DNA of 64,000 nt, from contig MNCI01015984.1 in NCBI GenBank assembly GCA_015680685.1, positions 365,314 to 429,313 of the forward strand, in the 5' to 3' direction. Below the pieces are notes generated by a model. The model had not been told where the DNA came from, made no database searches, and saw only the letters and a program-made list of their open reading frames with translations. Origin of the DNA: Gnetum montanum. Its lineage: Eukaryota; Streptophyta; Gnetopsida; Gnetales; Gnetaceae. Positions 11,019-22,228 of this stretch are shown piece after piece (the stretch's first letter is position 1; each line of letters starts with the position of its first letter). Made by a program: the position numbers and the translations under genes.

Positions 11019-12007
11019 TGATGAGTGGTGAGGTACCCCTACACTCAACTATATGAAATGAGAGTAGCATGCGCGATCTGGTCGAACTCCGCAGACTAAA
11101 TGCCTAAACGCCCCATGGAACACTTGGGGTTAATCATTCGTTGTCTTCCCAAACTTACTTGTTGTTGTCACGGTGTATGGTTAAGTAAGTCCGAGGTATA
11201 TGATTTATGATTTTTTTGGTCTTTTATGGTTTTATATCTTCTATACTAAGAGTGAAGGGTTGAGAAACTAGCTAACTCTAACTAAGGACTAAATTTAAAT
11301 TAACTAGCATCAGCATCCGTTCCCACTTACCATACACACCCTGAACTATGCAACTATGGCTACCAAACGCTAATCATTACTGGGATCACCACATGTAACG
11401 CACGTACTTGAAGTGGTCGTACTAAGGCACTTAACTAGCCTAAACGTAATGAGCAGCCGATTCCTTGACTAGCCGTACACACTCGTAGATGCTCGTAATC
11501 AAGTCGTACTCATTCCACATTCTAGGAGTTGAGGGTGAGAGAGACTAATTGTGATGAGTAGCCGATTCCTTGATTAGCCGTACACATTTGTCAATGCTCG
11601 TAATCAAGTCGTACTCATGCCATGCTAATGCATGTAATAAATAACATGTAAGAAATAATAGGTAATAAATCCTATTCCATGCACTGCAAGGTTTATCCAC
11701 AAAGCTCGTCTTTATTGCCATACACAACTTGCATTTAGGTACAAAGCTGCTCGAATAAAGATCCGTTCACTTAGGGACTCCTATTGTGGGCACATGGAAA
11801 ATATTCTATCTCTGGAGTGATCAAACTGCCAGAGTTTTCCTACTTTAAGCCTAGGATGAAAAATGAGGGGAGTGCCGCCTCTTATCTATAGATTTGGTGA
11901 TAGACCACAATATCACGTACGTGATATCGCAGGGGACGACGCGATATCACGTACGCGATATCGCATGGGATGCGATATCGTGATGGTCGCGATATCGCAT
12001 CTCATCA
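11019..12007 (-). mobile_element. Solo LTR C (Athila-like family)
   Basis: 989 bp, minus orientation, TGATGAGTGG...GCATCTCATCA. It is inserted between gag tail and protease of B. Target duplication ACGCT (11014-11018) / ATGCT (12008-12012) differs by one CpG-type transition. No internal region remains, so the two LTRs of the original element recombined. U3 holds boxes starting at 11909, 11923, 11943, 11957, 11974 and 11991 (steps 14, 20, 14, 17, 17). Its centre contains a direct repeat (GTGATGAGTAGCCGATTCCTTGA near 11445 and 11550). Confidence 0.9.
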
Positions 12008-12865
12008 ATGCTCCTCCAAAAAATAAGGCTTTGGAGCGCCCTTCAGTCCAACAACAGAGCTTAACACATACGGTTATGTTAACACATATTATAACTAATT
12101 GGATCAAGGTAGGCCACCTTCCCAGGAAACTATCTGACCCTGGAAGTCCCTTAATCTACCTCCAAGTCACTGGGAACGAATCACATAAGGCTCTTCTTGA
12201 CTCAGGTTCCAGAGTCAACTTAATATCATGAGAAATGTATCAAGCCTGGAACCTTCCCCAACTCAAGAAGAACAACATTCAACTCAAGCTGGTTGACTAG
12301 TCCATCACTATTCCCTTAGGATTGGTAAAGGACATCATTACCACTGTGTGTGGTTGGTCATACCTAGCTAATTTCTTGGTGATAGAGGTCAACAACAATG
12401 AAGGGGATTTCCCAATTATAATGGGAAGGGCATGGCTAAGTACAATAGACGCATGCCTAGGAATTTACGATCTTTCCTTGGAGATATCTAAGGTAAATAT
12501 TTATGGAAAGATTGAGAAGAAGAAAGTTCCATGCATTACATACAGTGACTCGGAGGGTGATGACATGTAGGAATCATGGATGATGCAAAGTTTAACATTT
12601 CCTGCATGTAATCGGTGTGCACCAAAGGAGAACATTCAAAGGTGCCTGTATGTAGCAACCACAGAATAAGTGGACACCCCATGATTGACAGCTAATCAAA
12701 AGAGCAACTGACCAACATGCATGGAACGAACTGGGGGAACAACTCATGCCCGCAACGAAAGCATAGATACATTGGAGTATGAGCGTCACCGACTTCCACC
12801 CCTTAATCTAAGAACATCAATGGGGAGAAGTTGGGCACTTTTAAGAAATTCAAATAGACGTTCAT
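12008..12865 (+). pseudogene. Element B protease and remnant of the linker
   Basis: Retropepsin-type aspartic protease that would cut the polyprotein. The order HTVMLTHIITNWIKVGHLPRK, catalytic ALLDSGSRVNLIS (about 12190-12230) and GDFPIIMGRAWLSTIDACLGI (about 12405-12465) is colinear with A, E and H. The DSG triad is intact, but TGA follows LIS and a TAG replaces a glutamine. After ITYSDSEGDDM (stop 12568) comes the cysteine-containing linker. Near 12860 the sequence jumps to the end of pol, so RT, RNase H and integrase are missing. Confidence 0.8.
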
Positions 12866-14880
12866 TATTTCGGATCTCTCCCTTTCCATTCAGTCATGGG
12901 GGAGATGGCCACCTATGCTAATCATTTGGGGCCCTTAATTCTTTTTAGGTTTTGTTTTACACGTTTTTGTTTTACACAATTTTTTTTACACATTTTTTGT
13001 TTTACACATTTTTGTTTTACACGTTTTTGTTTTACACATTTTTTTTTGTTTTACATATTTCTTTAAATTTTCTTATTTTTTTTACAAGATTGTTACCTTT
13101 TTCATTTTGTGTGCGTGTGCGTGTGTGTTATTCATATTGTAAGTTTGTCATTTAATAAGTGTTCTTCATGATGGTATGAACTATTTTTATATTGGTTGCT
13201 AACGTTTGGTTTTTACCTTTAAGCTATGATGTTGATACTAAGGTATGGTTCTTTTGATGTGATAGGCAATGAGTCCACTTCATCCATACATCCACAAATT
13301 TCTATGGTCTCTCTCGGCTTGGAAATGTACAGTCCCTTTTTAAATAAGAACTATCAATGAATCGGTGACTAGACATTTCTCAAACTAAGGAAGGACTCAA
13401 GGATTGAAAAGGGTGTGACTTCAAGGGAACTTGATGCATTTGTGTTGAGCATTCTCTTGGGTGCTTGAATTTTTTCTTCTTGAGTTTTCTTACTGTTTCG
13501 ACGTTACCCAATTATCAGGAAGCTGAGCTAATAAAAATAACAAAGTCTTTGCATGGTGTGGTTCTCACGTATAAACACATAAAACAAAAAAAAAAAAGAA
13601 GAGAGAAAGTGAGAATTCAAAGCACACCCCTTAGAAGAAATAATCATTTGGGCTACAAGCACTGGTTATGGAACTAAAATAAAAAATTTTCCCTCTAACT
13701 AAGGCCCTTCTCGCTTCTCATTCTCTCCTCCTTTGTTTCATCGGAATGGTGGTGGCTATTGGGTGAAGGCATTCTTGTTACTTCAAGAGGATGGATTGGC
13801 CGAATGTATTAATGTGAAGTCATTGGAAGTGGTTTGTTTGAGGTCGGACTTGGAATGGGATCTGCTAAGTCACATTAACCATGATACACACAAGGGGTTG
13901 TACACCACCTTGTTCTTGGGATTCCATTCCATTCTCTTCTCTTCATCCTTCTCTCCATTGTTCACCTCATTACCGGTTGTATCATTAGTGTATATTTTGG
14001 TTGATGCATTGTTTTCTTTTTGGTAAATTCTTGCGATTAAGACTTTAAGTATTGTTCCACATGACATTCCCAGAGCCTACAAACTTTTTGAATGTTGGTT
14101 TGTCAGGGCATTAAAGGCATGAGCTTGCTTTGGGGAGGACCCACTAACATTCCTATTTGGTTCACCAGTTAAATTCTTTCCCTTAACATTTTTGGAATCA
14201 AATTTATTTTGTTCATTTCCATCTTGACATCCATTTCATCAACATTATAGTTGTCTCTTTTTCTCCATCTTTCATGTTCTTTATTCTTTCTCCATTCTAT
14301 CGCTACTGGAGGTTCACTCTTAGTCATGGGGTTCTAGACCCAAATTTTTTCGATTTTCTCCTAACCCCTACACCTTCAGTAGTCACCACTATGATATCTC
14401 CAGATCCATATAAGCCATACCACAACTCAGCCAATGGACCTTTCATCGAAGCAAGGTATAAATTCCATTGTGATTCATTTACCCTTGCTAATATAAAGAC
14501 TTTGTTGTGTGTGCAGATGGTAATCATGCAACAATGGATTGGATCTGGAAGGAACACTTGGAATGGAGCGGTGCTGAAGTAGCTATGCAAAGAACGAGAT
14601 GGATGGCATGCTTATAGATGGACAATGAAATACATAATCTTGGCGTTGGCAGCAGCAAAACTTCTCTCTCTCTCTCTCTCTTTCTTAGCTGACAAATGAG
14701 GCCTGATGTCAAATGTATAAGGTGTTCACTCTGGTTGTCATGAACACCTATGTTGTCTTGTCTTGTAATGATGATCCGTTCACATGTCATCCCATTAGTT
14801 CCATTTGAGTCAATAATCCCATACCATCCCAATATTTTGTAAGGAACTCAAGGATGAGTTTTTATTCAGTCATGGGGGTA
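12866..14880 (+). other. Element B: non-coding 3' region and polypurine tract
   Basis: About 2 kb colinear with A, E and F. It begins with CAGTCATGGGGGAGATGG (12891), then repeated TTTTGTTTTACACA (12950-13055), the hairpin (13546-13634), the AGCCTACAAAC block near 14073, a second TAGTCATGGGG (14331), TGTGTGTGCAG/ATGGTAATC near 14508-14526, a (CT)n run near 14663, and the polypurine tract CAGTCATGGGGGTA abutting the LTR at 14880. No reading frame is conserved between copies. Confidence 0.7.
13546..13634 (+). other. Conserved A-loop hairpin, copy in element B
   Basis: GGTTCTCAC (13560-13568) can pair with GTGAGAATT (13609-13617), 9 pairs including two G-U, around an A-rich loop of 40 nt. Flanks CTTTGCATGGTGTG and CAAAGCACACCCCTTAG are nearly invariant in all copies. 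Confidence 0.7.
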
Positions 14881-15605
14881 TGATGGGACACGATATTGCA
14901 TGGGCCGCGATATCATGTCCGTCGCGATATCGCTTACGTGATATTGTGTCCGCCACAATATCACTTATGCGATATCATGTCTTCTCATGCGATATCGCGT
15001 ACGCGATATTGCAGTGCGTCATCAAATATATAAATAAGAGGCGGCTCTCCCTTGTTTCTCGTTCTAGGCCTAGACCATAGCGAAAATCTGGCAATTTGAT
15101 CCCTCCAGAGATAGAATATTTTCCATGTGCCCGCAGTAGGAGCTCCAAAGTAAACAGATCTTTATTTGAGAAAATATTGTACCTGAACACAAGTTTGTGT
15201 ACGAAAATAAAGACAAACTTCTTGGATAAACCTTGCAGTGCATGGAATAGGCTAAATAGGATTTTATTTACTGTTATTTATTGTTTNNNNNNNNNNNNNN
15301 NNNNNNNATGTTGATGCTAGGTTAATTCAGGCTTAGTTAGTTAGTTAAAGTTAGTTAATTAGTCTCTTCACTGTTCACCTTATCAGCATAGGAGATAAAA
15401 CATAAAAGACTATAAAAATCACATACCTCAGACTTACTTAACCATACAATTGTGACAACTACAAGTAAGTCTGGGAAGACAACGAATAATTAACCTTGAG
15501 TGTTCCATAAGGCGTGTAGGCACTTAGTCTGCGAAGTTCGACCAAATCGCATGTGCTACACTTGTATTCGTATGGTTGAGTGTAGGGGTACCTTGCCACT
15601 CATCA
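14881..15605 (+). repeat. 3' LTR of element B (contains an assembly gap)
   Basis: TGATGGGACACGATATTGC...CACTCATCA followed by the ATGTT target duplication. It has eight boxes starting at 14892, 14909, 14926, 14940, 14957, 14971, 14991 and 15005 (steps 17, 17, 14, 17, 14, 20, 14), more than the 5' LTR. A run of N at 15287-15307 replaces sequence that occupies 172 bp (7934-8105) in the 5' LTR. Confidence 0.9.
15287..15307. other. Assembly gap (21 N)
   Basis: The flanking bases match 7928-7933 and 8106 onward of the 5' LTR, so about 172 bases are represented by 21 N. ORFs running across it are not meaningful. Confidence 0.95.
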
Positions 15606-15610
15606 ATGTT

Positions 15611-16320
15611 TATCCTCTTTGTTGTCCCATTGTAACTGAGATAAATGATCAGCAACAACATTCTTGGTGCCTTTACGATTGATCATTGTAAGGTCAAACT
15701 CTTGTAAGATCACAAGCCACTATATGATGCAAGGGCTCACCATTGGTTTATTCATTAGGAACCGAATTGCACTATGATTCATGTGTACGAATATCTTATA
15801 GCCCAATACATAGTGCCTAAAGTTTTCTAGTGCAAAGAGCACAACCATTAATTCTTTTTCTATTGTGGTGTAATTGAGTTGTGCACCAGCAATACTTCAA
15901 CTTGTACAGTGAATGTAATAGGATCATTTCTGGTCATCTAACTATGTAAGTATGGCTCCTAAAGCAAAGTTGGACACGTCAATCATTATGTGGAATGGTT
16001 TGGACCAGTCAAGAGCTTGTAAAATGGGTGTTTCTATGAGCTTTCGTTTCAAGGTTTGGAAAGCTAGCTCACATTCCCTAGTCCATTCAAAGGGTATGTC
16101 CTTCTTCGTTAATTATACCAATGGTTTTGCAATCTTTAAAAAGTTCTCAATGAAGCGTCCATAATAGCCAGTATGTCCAAGGAATGATTGGATATCTTTT
16201 ACAATTTCAGGTTGACGAGTGATTCCTTGGATGACTTTAATCTTTTTGGGATCTACCTCTATCCCTGTTTGTGAAATCTTATGCCCTAACACAATGCCTT
16301 CTTGGACCATTAAATGGCTT
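15611..16320 (-). pseudogene. Element A RNase H and RT connection
   Basis: In element order: VQEGIVLGHKISQTGIEVDP and SFLGHTGYYGRFIENF (16113-16310) form the end of RT. The RNase H domain follows, with its ELMVVLFALENF-like helix near 15850, a HMNHSAIRFLMNKP segment near 15770, and VADHLSQL near 15640. RNase H removes the RNA template strand. The domain is interrupted by stops, and the reading is cut at 15611 by element B, resuming at 7558. Confidence 0.8.
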
Positions 16321-17370
16321 TTTTGCTAATTGATCCTAAATTTGGTTTCTACACATCATTTTAGTACTTGCTCTAATCGGTCCAATGCTTGTTCAAAGTT
16401 CACTCCGTAGGTGGAGAAATTGTCCATAAAGGCCTCCACACCATTCCAAATATACTTAGAACCTGACATTGAAATGTTGCTAGGGCATTGTACAAGCCAA
16501 ACAACATTTGCTTATATGCAAATGTTCCCCAAGGACTTGTGAATGTAGTCTTGGTTTGGTCTTCTGGTGCTATTTGAATTTGATTATATCTATTGTAACC
16601 ATCCAGAAAACTATAGTAGCACTGCCTTGCAATGGTATCTAAGATTTGGTTAATGAATGGCAATGGAAAATGGTCCTTAAATGTTGCCATATTCAGTAGC
16701 CTAAAGTCTATACACACCCTCCATTTACCTCCCTTTTAAGGCATAATGACTAAGGGGCTAACCCATTCACTATTAGCAATGGGGTAGATGAACCTCGCTT
16801 TTAGAAGTTGTTCAATTTCTTCTTTAACCACTTGCTTAAGATTTGGGTTTAGTCGTCTTTGCAGTTGTTGTCAAGGCTTCATGGAGGGATTAGTGTAAAT
16901 TCTATGTTGACATATCCTAGGATCTATTTTGGTTAATTCGGGATATGACCAAGCAAAGGCTTTTGACCATTTGTTTACCATTTTCAACAATTTTTCTTTT
17001 TGTTGAGGAGCGAGCTTAGCATTGAAAATTACTAGTTTTTCATTCTTGAGAAATGTATATTCCATACCGATGGGCATCGATTTTAATTCGAGGGGCTCTT
17101 GCTTAAACTCATCAGGGATTTTCAACTTCCCCCAGTTGATATTTTTGATGTCAGGACTTAGAAGTTAGTGATGGAATTTCTCTAATGTATCTATGCTATC
17201 GATGTAGGCACAAGTCAAGCTCTCAGTTGGTTCCATGCATATAGTTGAATTACTCTCTTGGTCAATTGTTAGCCATTGGGTGCCTTCCTATCTTATGGCT
17301 GCTACATATAGGAATTTTTGTATATTCATTACTTGTGCACACTGGTTGCATGCAGGCAGTGTCAAGCATT
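16321..17370 (-). pseudogene. Element A reverse transcriptase and protease-RT linker
   Basis: RNA-dependent DNA polymerase. The linker segment LKSMPIGMEYTFLKNEKLVIFNAKLAPQQ precedes the fingers; CIDFRLLNMATFKDHFPLPF (about 16660-16717) and FLDGYNRYNQIQIAPEDQTK (about 16560-16620) are the palm. The active site near 16425-16445 reads FMDN where E and H have FMDD, so one catalytic aspartate is lost by a G-to-A change. A TAA lies just before GKWRVCIDF. Confidence 0.85.
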
Positions 17371-17999
17371 GTACAAACTAGGACTTCTGCACGCAGTTGC
17401 ACCCTATGTCACTGTGTGTGATGCATAGAACTTTCTTCTTATTGATCTTTCCAAATGTATTTTCGTTTGAGATTTCTAGGGAAAGATCATGTATTCCTAG
17501 GCATGCATCAATTGTGCTTAGCCATGCTCTTCCCATTATGATTGGGAAGTCCCCCTTACAGTTTTTGACTTGAATCACTAGGAAATCGACTAGATATGAC
17601 CATCCACAAATAGTGGTGATAATGTCCTCCACTAGTTCTAATGGGATAGTGATGGACTGGTCGGCCAACTCTAAATGAATGTTACTCTTTGTTAGTGGAG
17701 GTAGATTCCAGGATTTGTACATTTCTTGAGAGATTAAGTTAACACCAGAACATGAATCCAAAAGAGCTTTGCAAGGCTCATTCCCTGCGATTTGCAAATA
17801 TATAAGAGGACTTCTAGGATTAGAGAATTTCCTAGGAAGATGACCAGCTTTAATCCAATCGGTAATGGCATGGATTAGCATGAAAGTATGTGTTGGGCAT
17901 GGTCTTTGATTCAAAGAAAGCTCCGAAGGTTTGAATGATGATGGTGAGGCATTTGGACAATTAGCCACTTATGGCTATAAGGACTTGGTTGGATTGTTG
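17371..17999 (-). pseudogene. Element A protease
   Basis: Open for 196 codons (17378-17968). It has HTFMLIHAITDWIKAGHLPRK, a catalytic site altered to LLDSCSGVNLIS (DSG changed to DSC), then GDFPIIMGRAWLSTIDACLGI. The fold region is otherwise uninterrupted, making this the best-preserved protease frame in the window despite the changed active site. Confidence 0.85.
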
Positions 18000-20900
18000 G
18001 TTTTAAAGAAAGGTTCTTTTTTTTATCAGTTGTCTAAACTAATAGTAGGTTGAGGATTGATAGCCCTTGTAGTGTTACGTTGCTGCGGATGGGCAGAAAG
18101 CTCACCTTGCATAGTTGGAGCAGGTGGTAATGGAGCTAAGGATGGAAGAGGTGCAGTAGGATGAGAAGGATAATTTGTTTATGGAACATCACCCTTAGGA
18201 GAAGGGGTTATATAGTACTTGTGGGTTTGGTAGTGAGGCTGAGGAGTGATGTGACTAGTGGAGTCATGTGGAGAGATTAGCTACTGAACATAATACCCGT
18301 ATGGGTTAGTGATGAGTGGCGAGATACCCCTACACTTAACCATACGAATACGAGCGTCTCACGCGCGATTCGGTCGAACTCCAAGGACTAAGTCCTTATG
18401 TGCCTTAATGGAACACTTAAGGTTAATCAATTGCTGTCTTCCCAAACTTACTTGTATTGTCATGGTTGTATGGTTAAGTAAGCTTGGGGTATATGATTTT
18501 TATATCTTTTATCTTTTTAACATCTTATGCTAATAGGGGAAGGTGAAGAGAACTAAGTGACTAACTTCCATTAACTATTCACTAACTAAGTTCTAATTTT
18601 CCTAGCACCAATATCCATTCCCACTTACCGTACACACCCTGAACTAGTGCAACGTTGCTGGGATTACTAAACACTACTCGTTACTGGATTACCAAGTGTT
18701 ACACACATGCTCGAAGTGGTCGTACTGAGTGCACTTAATTAGGAGAGTCAAGGGTTGAGAGAGATTAATTATCTAGGAAAGAATTTAAACATTTAATAAT
18801 AATTAATCACTATTTAGCTTAGTCCATATGCTGCAAGGTTTATCAGAAAGTTCGTCTTTATTGTCGTACACAAATGTGTGCTCAGGTACAATTTGCTCGA
18901 ATAAAGATCCATTCACTTTAAGACTCCTATTGTGGGCACATGGAAATTATTCTAACTCTAGAATGGCAAAATTGCAAGAGTTTAGCTAAGGGTCTAAGTC
19001 TAAGTGCCTAAAATAGGGAAAGATGCCTCTTATTTATAGATATTGTAGTGGGCTGCGATATCATGGGGGCGGACGCGATATCATAGGGGTGGATGCGATA
19101 TTGCGAATGCGATATCATGGCTCATCATATAGGTTGATGGTAAGGATATTGTTGACATGGTAATGACATTCCCCATGATTGTGGGTGTTGCCATTGTTGA
19201 TATTGTTCATTTGGTTGTGGTGGAGTTCCTCTTGGATAATATGTCAAGGGTTTGGTGGAACTGCCTTGGATTACCCTGAGGATAAGGTAACCTTTGAGGT
19301 GTTTGTCGTTTGTTTAATCATGGGTTTAGTGCATACACCCCAGACTCTTGCAAATGTGACATTATTGGGAAACATCCTTTAGGATGATCATATTAGCATA
19401 TCTCACACCCACCATCATTTTCTGTGTCTGAATCCACAACCTCTTCAATGATGGTAACTTTGCCCCTTGTTACGTGCATATTCAGCTTCTTTATTTTTCA
19501 TTTTCTCTTGGTCACTACCTTACTCTCTAGACTCCTCTACTATTTTTAGAACGGTTTGAAATTTATCATCTAGGGAATTCCACATTTCATCTACCTTTGC
19601 TGATATTTCTGATGCAAATTTTTGAATGGGCAAAGTCTTCCTATTCACCATCTATTCAAGTGGTAACTCTTCTTCATCTTCACAAAATCTAACTTCCTTC
19701 TTTCAGAGGGAAAGATCTCTATTTTATTTCTCTACACTTTCTCTTTTGCTTAACTCACCTTCCTCTTTGGCAACTTGCTCCAACAATCTTTGTATTTGAT
19801 GGACTCTGAGCTCAGATAACCTTCCTTGGGCATAAGTCCCAAGGGTTCTTTGCGTCTCCTACCTAAGCCCATCTACAAGATGGCGTAGTTGTTCCCTTTG
19901 TGAGTAACCATGGCCAGGGCAACAATGTAATAATGCATAATATCAGCCCATGGCATCATCTAAGGGTTCGTGTCTTCCTTGTTTCCATCCTTGGATTTGC
20001 TTACACAAGTTGGACACTTGAGAGTACATTTGATATTTATGATTGAATAGCTTCAACATGGTACTCCATCAACGAATGTATTCTAGTCCTAAGGACTGGT
20101 ACCAACTTTCCACTTCCTTGATCAATGTCTGTGAAAATAACTTTAGTTTTTGCCACTTTTTTTCTATATTTTGCAAGGCACATGCATCATGAAACACTTG
20201 TAGATGGTTTTGAGAATCATCATTGTATCCTCCTTCAAATCATGGGATGTTGTCCATGTCTAGTCTTTTGATCCTACTGTCCATTTGGTGCCTTGTTGGA
20301 ATCCTAACAGCCTCTGTTATGTCTAGTATGCTTCGGGTGACGAGTAGGGGTTCATCGTGATCGTACTATCTATGGCTTCTATGATGCCTATGCTATTCCC
20401 TACTCTCCCTTCTTTCGTGATGTGTTTCTCTGGAATGCCCTCGTCCCCTTTCTTGACTGTTTTATCTATGATCTCTGTTTTACTTACCATTGTCCTCATA
20501 GTCTTTCCCTTTACAACTGTGCTCAGATCCTAAAGTAGAGGGGAAAGGAGATGATGAAGGTGAAGAGGAAGGAGGACTGGCACCATGATAGTGTTTGTCA
20601 CTTTCTCTTTGGTGGTTGCGGCCTCGGTCATGGTTACGATCAGAATGTCCGTCGTTGTCATGTGTTCGTGTTCCTTTTTTAGACCCTTTGTGTCCATTGG
20701 TATCAGAACCTAGGTTATGAACGGTTGAGTGAAGATTTTGATACACAACTCCTTGACTGAAGTTAACGAGAGGAACATCGTTATGTGGAAAACCTCCCAA
20801 GGCAGGTTCACCACCCTTATTTTCACTTATGACATACAGGACATCTTGAGATCACTTTCCCTTCATAGATTTGTAATGTCTCTCTTGTTGTAGGTCTCTT

Positions 20901-21238
20901 TGACATTTTGCCTCTGTGGGTCAATAATCTCTCGAATCTTGTTCATGCACAACATACTCCAATTGTAAGTGCTGTATACCAATTCATGTGAGATCATGAA
21001 GAAGCATGCTTGGGATTGAGCAATCGAGGGATAACACTATGTTACCTTCTAAATCCTACCAATGTAGTTGTTCATCCTAGTGGAGGATAAAGGCAAAGTC
21101 TGGTATATACTCATCAGGATGAATGTATACCAAGCGAAATTGTTGGGGTACTGGCGGATTATTCTGTACACTTTACCTCCAATTGTTCATGGTGTCAGAC
21201 CTAGGCGGTGAAGCACTCTCATAAGAAGAAGGAGACAT
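18000..21238 (-). pseudogene. Element A gag (split by solo LTR D)
   Basis: Starts with MSPSSYES at 21238, the same start as in E. Recognisable blocks: YIHPDEYIPDFAFIL near 21100, NDVPLVNFSQGVVYQNLHST (20700-20800), a histidine/arginine/aspartate-rich region near 20600, WRSTMLKLFNHKYQMYSQVSNL near 20000, and CEIC-stop-YDHPKGC near 19385-19415. The proline/glutamine-rich tail is interrupted by D at 18310 and ends with a KKEPFF segment near 18015. Several in-frame stops, mostly TAG. Confidence 0.8.
18310..19127 (-). mobile_element. Solo LTR D (Athila-like family)
   Basis: 818 bp, TGATGAGTGGCGAG...ATGGCTCATCA, in the gag tail of A. The flanks GTTAG and TATAG agree at only three of five positions, but removing the LTR joins ATGGGTTAG to GTTGATGG as in E (ATATGGGTACTACG reversed), which supports an insertion. 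Box starts near 19054, 19074, 19094 and 19111, mainly at 20-nt steps. Confidence 0.82.
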
Positions 21239-21356
21239 GATTAATTATTTAGTGTGCAATACTCTCTTTTTGATGATTGTAAAATAAGTAACCCTAAGGG
21301 TTCGTTCCAACGATGGAAATATTTCCTAAGTTCTAATCAGCGCACAAACAACAAAG

Positions 21357-21374
21357 TCCCTAGGAACGACGCCA
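21357..21374 (-). other. Primer-binding site of element A
   Basis: On the minus strand TGGCGTCGTTCCTAGGGA, one base from the 5' LTR. It is a worn copy of the tRNA-Asp-complementary site seen in B. Confidence 0.75.
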
Positions 21375-21375
21375 A

Positions 21376-22223
21376 TGATGAGTGGTGAGGTATCCCTACA
21401 CTCAACCATATGAATACAAGTGTTCACACATGATCCAGTTGAACTCTAAGGACCATGTGCTTATGCGCCTTCATAGAACAAGAATGGGCTATGCGATCAT
21501 TGTCTTCCCAAGCTTACTTGTATGACACAATTGTATGGTTAAGTGAACTTGAGGTATGTGATTTTTATGGTTTTTTATGTTTTATGTTCTTGATGCTTAT
21601 AATGGAGAAATGACATGAGGGAGCAACTAATTTAATTGAACTAATCAAGTATGCTCTAACTAGTCCTAACACCAGCATTTGTTCCTGCTTGCCAGACACA
21701 TCCTAAACTAGTGTAACACTACTGGGGCTACCAAACACTAGTCATTACTGGGTTACCAAGTGTTCCATGTATGGTCAAAGTGGTCATACTGAGTGTACTA
21801 ATTTGTTGATAATTAACAATTCAATAAAACAACATTAATTAACTAATGAGAGTAGCAAGTAATAGTAAATAACATTTAAATAAAATAATTAAGCTAGTCT
21901 GAATGTTGCAAGATTTATCAAAAAGTCATCTTTATTTCTAGACACAAGGTGTGCTCAGGTACACAATGCTCAAATAAAGATCCGTTCACTATATGACTCC
22001 TACTGTAGACACTCAAAAATAATTCTAACTCTGGAAAGGGAAAACTACAAGAGTTTGGCTAAGGGACTAAGAAACTAACTACCAAACCAAGTGCCCTAGT
22101 CTCTTATTTATAGGGAATGAGACAGGTTCTGATATTGGGTGTTTGATATCGCTTGGCGAGCTCTGATATTGTGGACCCGATATTGCGGATTCGATATTGT
22201 AGTCCTGATATCGTGACTTATCA
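21376..22223 (-). repeat. 5' LTR of element A
   Basis: 848 bp, TGATGAGTGG...GTGACTTATCA (minus), flanked on the right by ATTAC (22224-22228). Six boxes between about 22132 and 22212 with steps 14, 20, 14, 14, 14; TATTTATA (TATA box reversed) near 22104. Confidence 0.9.
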
Positions 22224-22228
22224 ATTAC

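Larger units (their letters stand above)
7559..15605 (+). mobile_element. Element B: pol-deleted Athila-like LTR retrotransposon
   Basis: Complete insertion with a perfect ATGTT target duplication (7554-7558 and 15606-15610); joining the flanks restores the pol reading of element A. 5' LTR 7559-8403, PBS 8405-8422, gag 8545 onward, protease, then a jump to the post-integrase region and 3' LTR 14881-15605. RT, RNase H and integrase are absent, about 2.8 kb less than E. Solo LTR C interrupts it. B must have moved with proteins made in trans if the deletion came first, or it lost pol after insertion. Its U3 forms a subfamily with TGATGGG ends. Confidence 0.92.
3420..22223 (-). mobile_element. 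Element A: Athila-like LTR retrotransposon, full length, split by nested insertions
   Basis: Ty3/gypsy element on the minus strand: 5' LTR 21376-22223, 3' LTR 3420-4250, both ending TGATGAG/CTCATCA (one end mutated to CTTATCA). The target duplication ATTAC is perfect at both ends. It carries PBS, gag, protease, RT, RNase H and integrase. Element B interrupts it between RNase H and integrase, and solo LTR D interrupts gag. Removing both leaves about 9.93 kb, nearly the length of element E. Lineage: RT motifs (CIDFRLLN, FLDGYSGYNQI), integrase GIDFMGPI and the tRNA-Asp-like PBS fit Athila. It is defective: stops in gag and RT, and one RT catalytic aspartate is changed. Confidence 0.93.

Noticed and set aside
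12952-13155. Phenylalanine-rich 67-codon frame that looks like a membrane protein
   Set aside because: Produced by TTTTGTTTTACACA repeats in the non-coding region of element B; not conserved as a frame in A, E or F.
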